Positions 62,391 to 62,532 of a stretch of 62,532 nucleotides of DNA are shown in pieces. Source of the stretch: Chryseosolibacter sp049791675 (GTDB lineage Bacteria > Bacteroidota > Bacteroidia > Cytophagales > Cyclobacteriaceae); contig JBARAD010000299.1 of NCBI GenBank assembly GCA_049791675.1, positions 1-62,532 on the forward strand, in the 5' to 3' direction. Each line of letters starts with the position of its first letter. Position 1 is the stretch's first letter. The notes below the pieces were generated by a model, which saw only the letters and a list, made by a program, of their open reading frames with translations, was not told the DNA's origin and made no database searches. The position numbers and the translations under genes were made by a program.

Positions 62391-62480
62391 CCCTTTCAGG
62401 GCTCCAGTCTTGTTAATTTCATACCCCAGGCCTCGCAGAGACTGCTCAGCCTGGGCTAGGATACTCCGCCCCGTTAGGGC
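62391..62480. repeat. REP-like cluster of short hairpins
   Basis: Three units follow each other: CCCTTTCAGGG (62391-62401); CCCAGGC ... GCCTGGG (62425-62455) with an inner GCAG-AGA-CTGC; and GCCC-CGTTA-GGGC (62468-62480). Similar strings (CCCAGGC...GCCTGGGCTA followed by CGCCCC...GGGGC) occur, as I recall, as interspersed repeats in many Bacteroidota. Confidence 0.6.
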
Positions 62481-62532
62481 TTAGATACCTCAACCTGAAA
62501 ACTCACCTGTACTGCAAGGGCACTTCTCCAAC

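Larger units (their letters stand above)
62037..62532. other. Gene-free tail rich in hairpins
   Basis: No gene in the last 496 bases. The stretch holds three strong inverted repeats and A/T-rich arms between the first two, listed separately. The pattern is that of REP-like extragenic elements in Bacteroidota genomes. Confidence 0.5.

Noticed and set aside
1..62532. tRNA, rRNA, transposase, integrase or phage genes
   Set aside because: I looked for T-loop strings (GGTTCGA..), IS-type transposase motifs and phage structural genes on both strands and found none, so the low-GC insert at 42 kb has no visible integration machinery.

Overview
The window reads as a chromosomal segment of a member of the Bacteroidota, most likely a Cytophagales-type soil or freshwater glycan degrader. 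The evidence is a SusC/SusD pair, two further TonB-dependent receptors (one paired with a DUF4249 lipoprotein), a type IX secretion (T9SS) C-terminal sorting domain, many single-domain response regulators, several lipoproteins, and weak or absent Shine-Dalgarno sequences. No rRNA, tRNA, transposase, phage gene or CRISPR array was recognised.

Layout. 0-14 kb: SGNH hydrolase, heparinase II/III-family lyase, a response regulator with a 1375-residue hybrid histidine kinase, a sorbosone-dehydrogenase-like lipoprotein fused to PKD, cytochrome c and CBM-like parts, and a GH106-like hydrolase, all on the minus strand. 14-19 kb: a D-2-hydroxyacid dehydrogenase, a GerW (YtfJ)/DUF2953-like pair, a 58-codon gene and three stand-alone receiver proteins. 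19-31 kb: a sulfatase, a tandem lipocalin-like protein, a TonB receptor with a beta-helix lipoprotein, a GH1 enzyme, an OmpR-type regulator, and an overlapping glycosyltransferase/LpxH-like phosphoesterase pair. 31-41 kb: SusD, SusC and a divergent LacI regulator, bracketed by short TTAACAC repeats, then DUF4249 and its receptor. 42-43 kb: an AT-richer two-gene insert with a membrane protein of unknown role.

43-60 kb looks like a carbon-use region. It holds a CE15-type esterase, two near-duplicate DeoR regulators, a class II (tagatose/fructose-bisphosphate) aldolase with a PfkB kinase, an S9 peptidase, an EamA transporter, a second heparinase II/III-like lyase, an orphan ACT protein, an AgaS-like SIS isomerase/deaminase, and a PVC-type cytochrome c lipoprotein. 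AgaS, PfkB and the aldolase can be joined into a galactosamine-6-phosphate to tagatose-6-phosphate to tagatose-1,6-bisphosphate to triose route. A shared TTCATTCGT / TTATTCGTTACTT motif lies upstream of both deoR genes, agaS and pfkB, which suggests one DeoR-controlled regulon that may include the lyase.

60-62.5 kb is gene-poor. It holds a 5'-truncated PA14/T9SS protein and a cluster of strong hairpins resembling REP-like extragenic repeats. Gene functions are assigned by recognising motifs and family style by eye; no database search was run.
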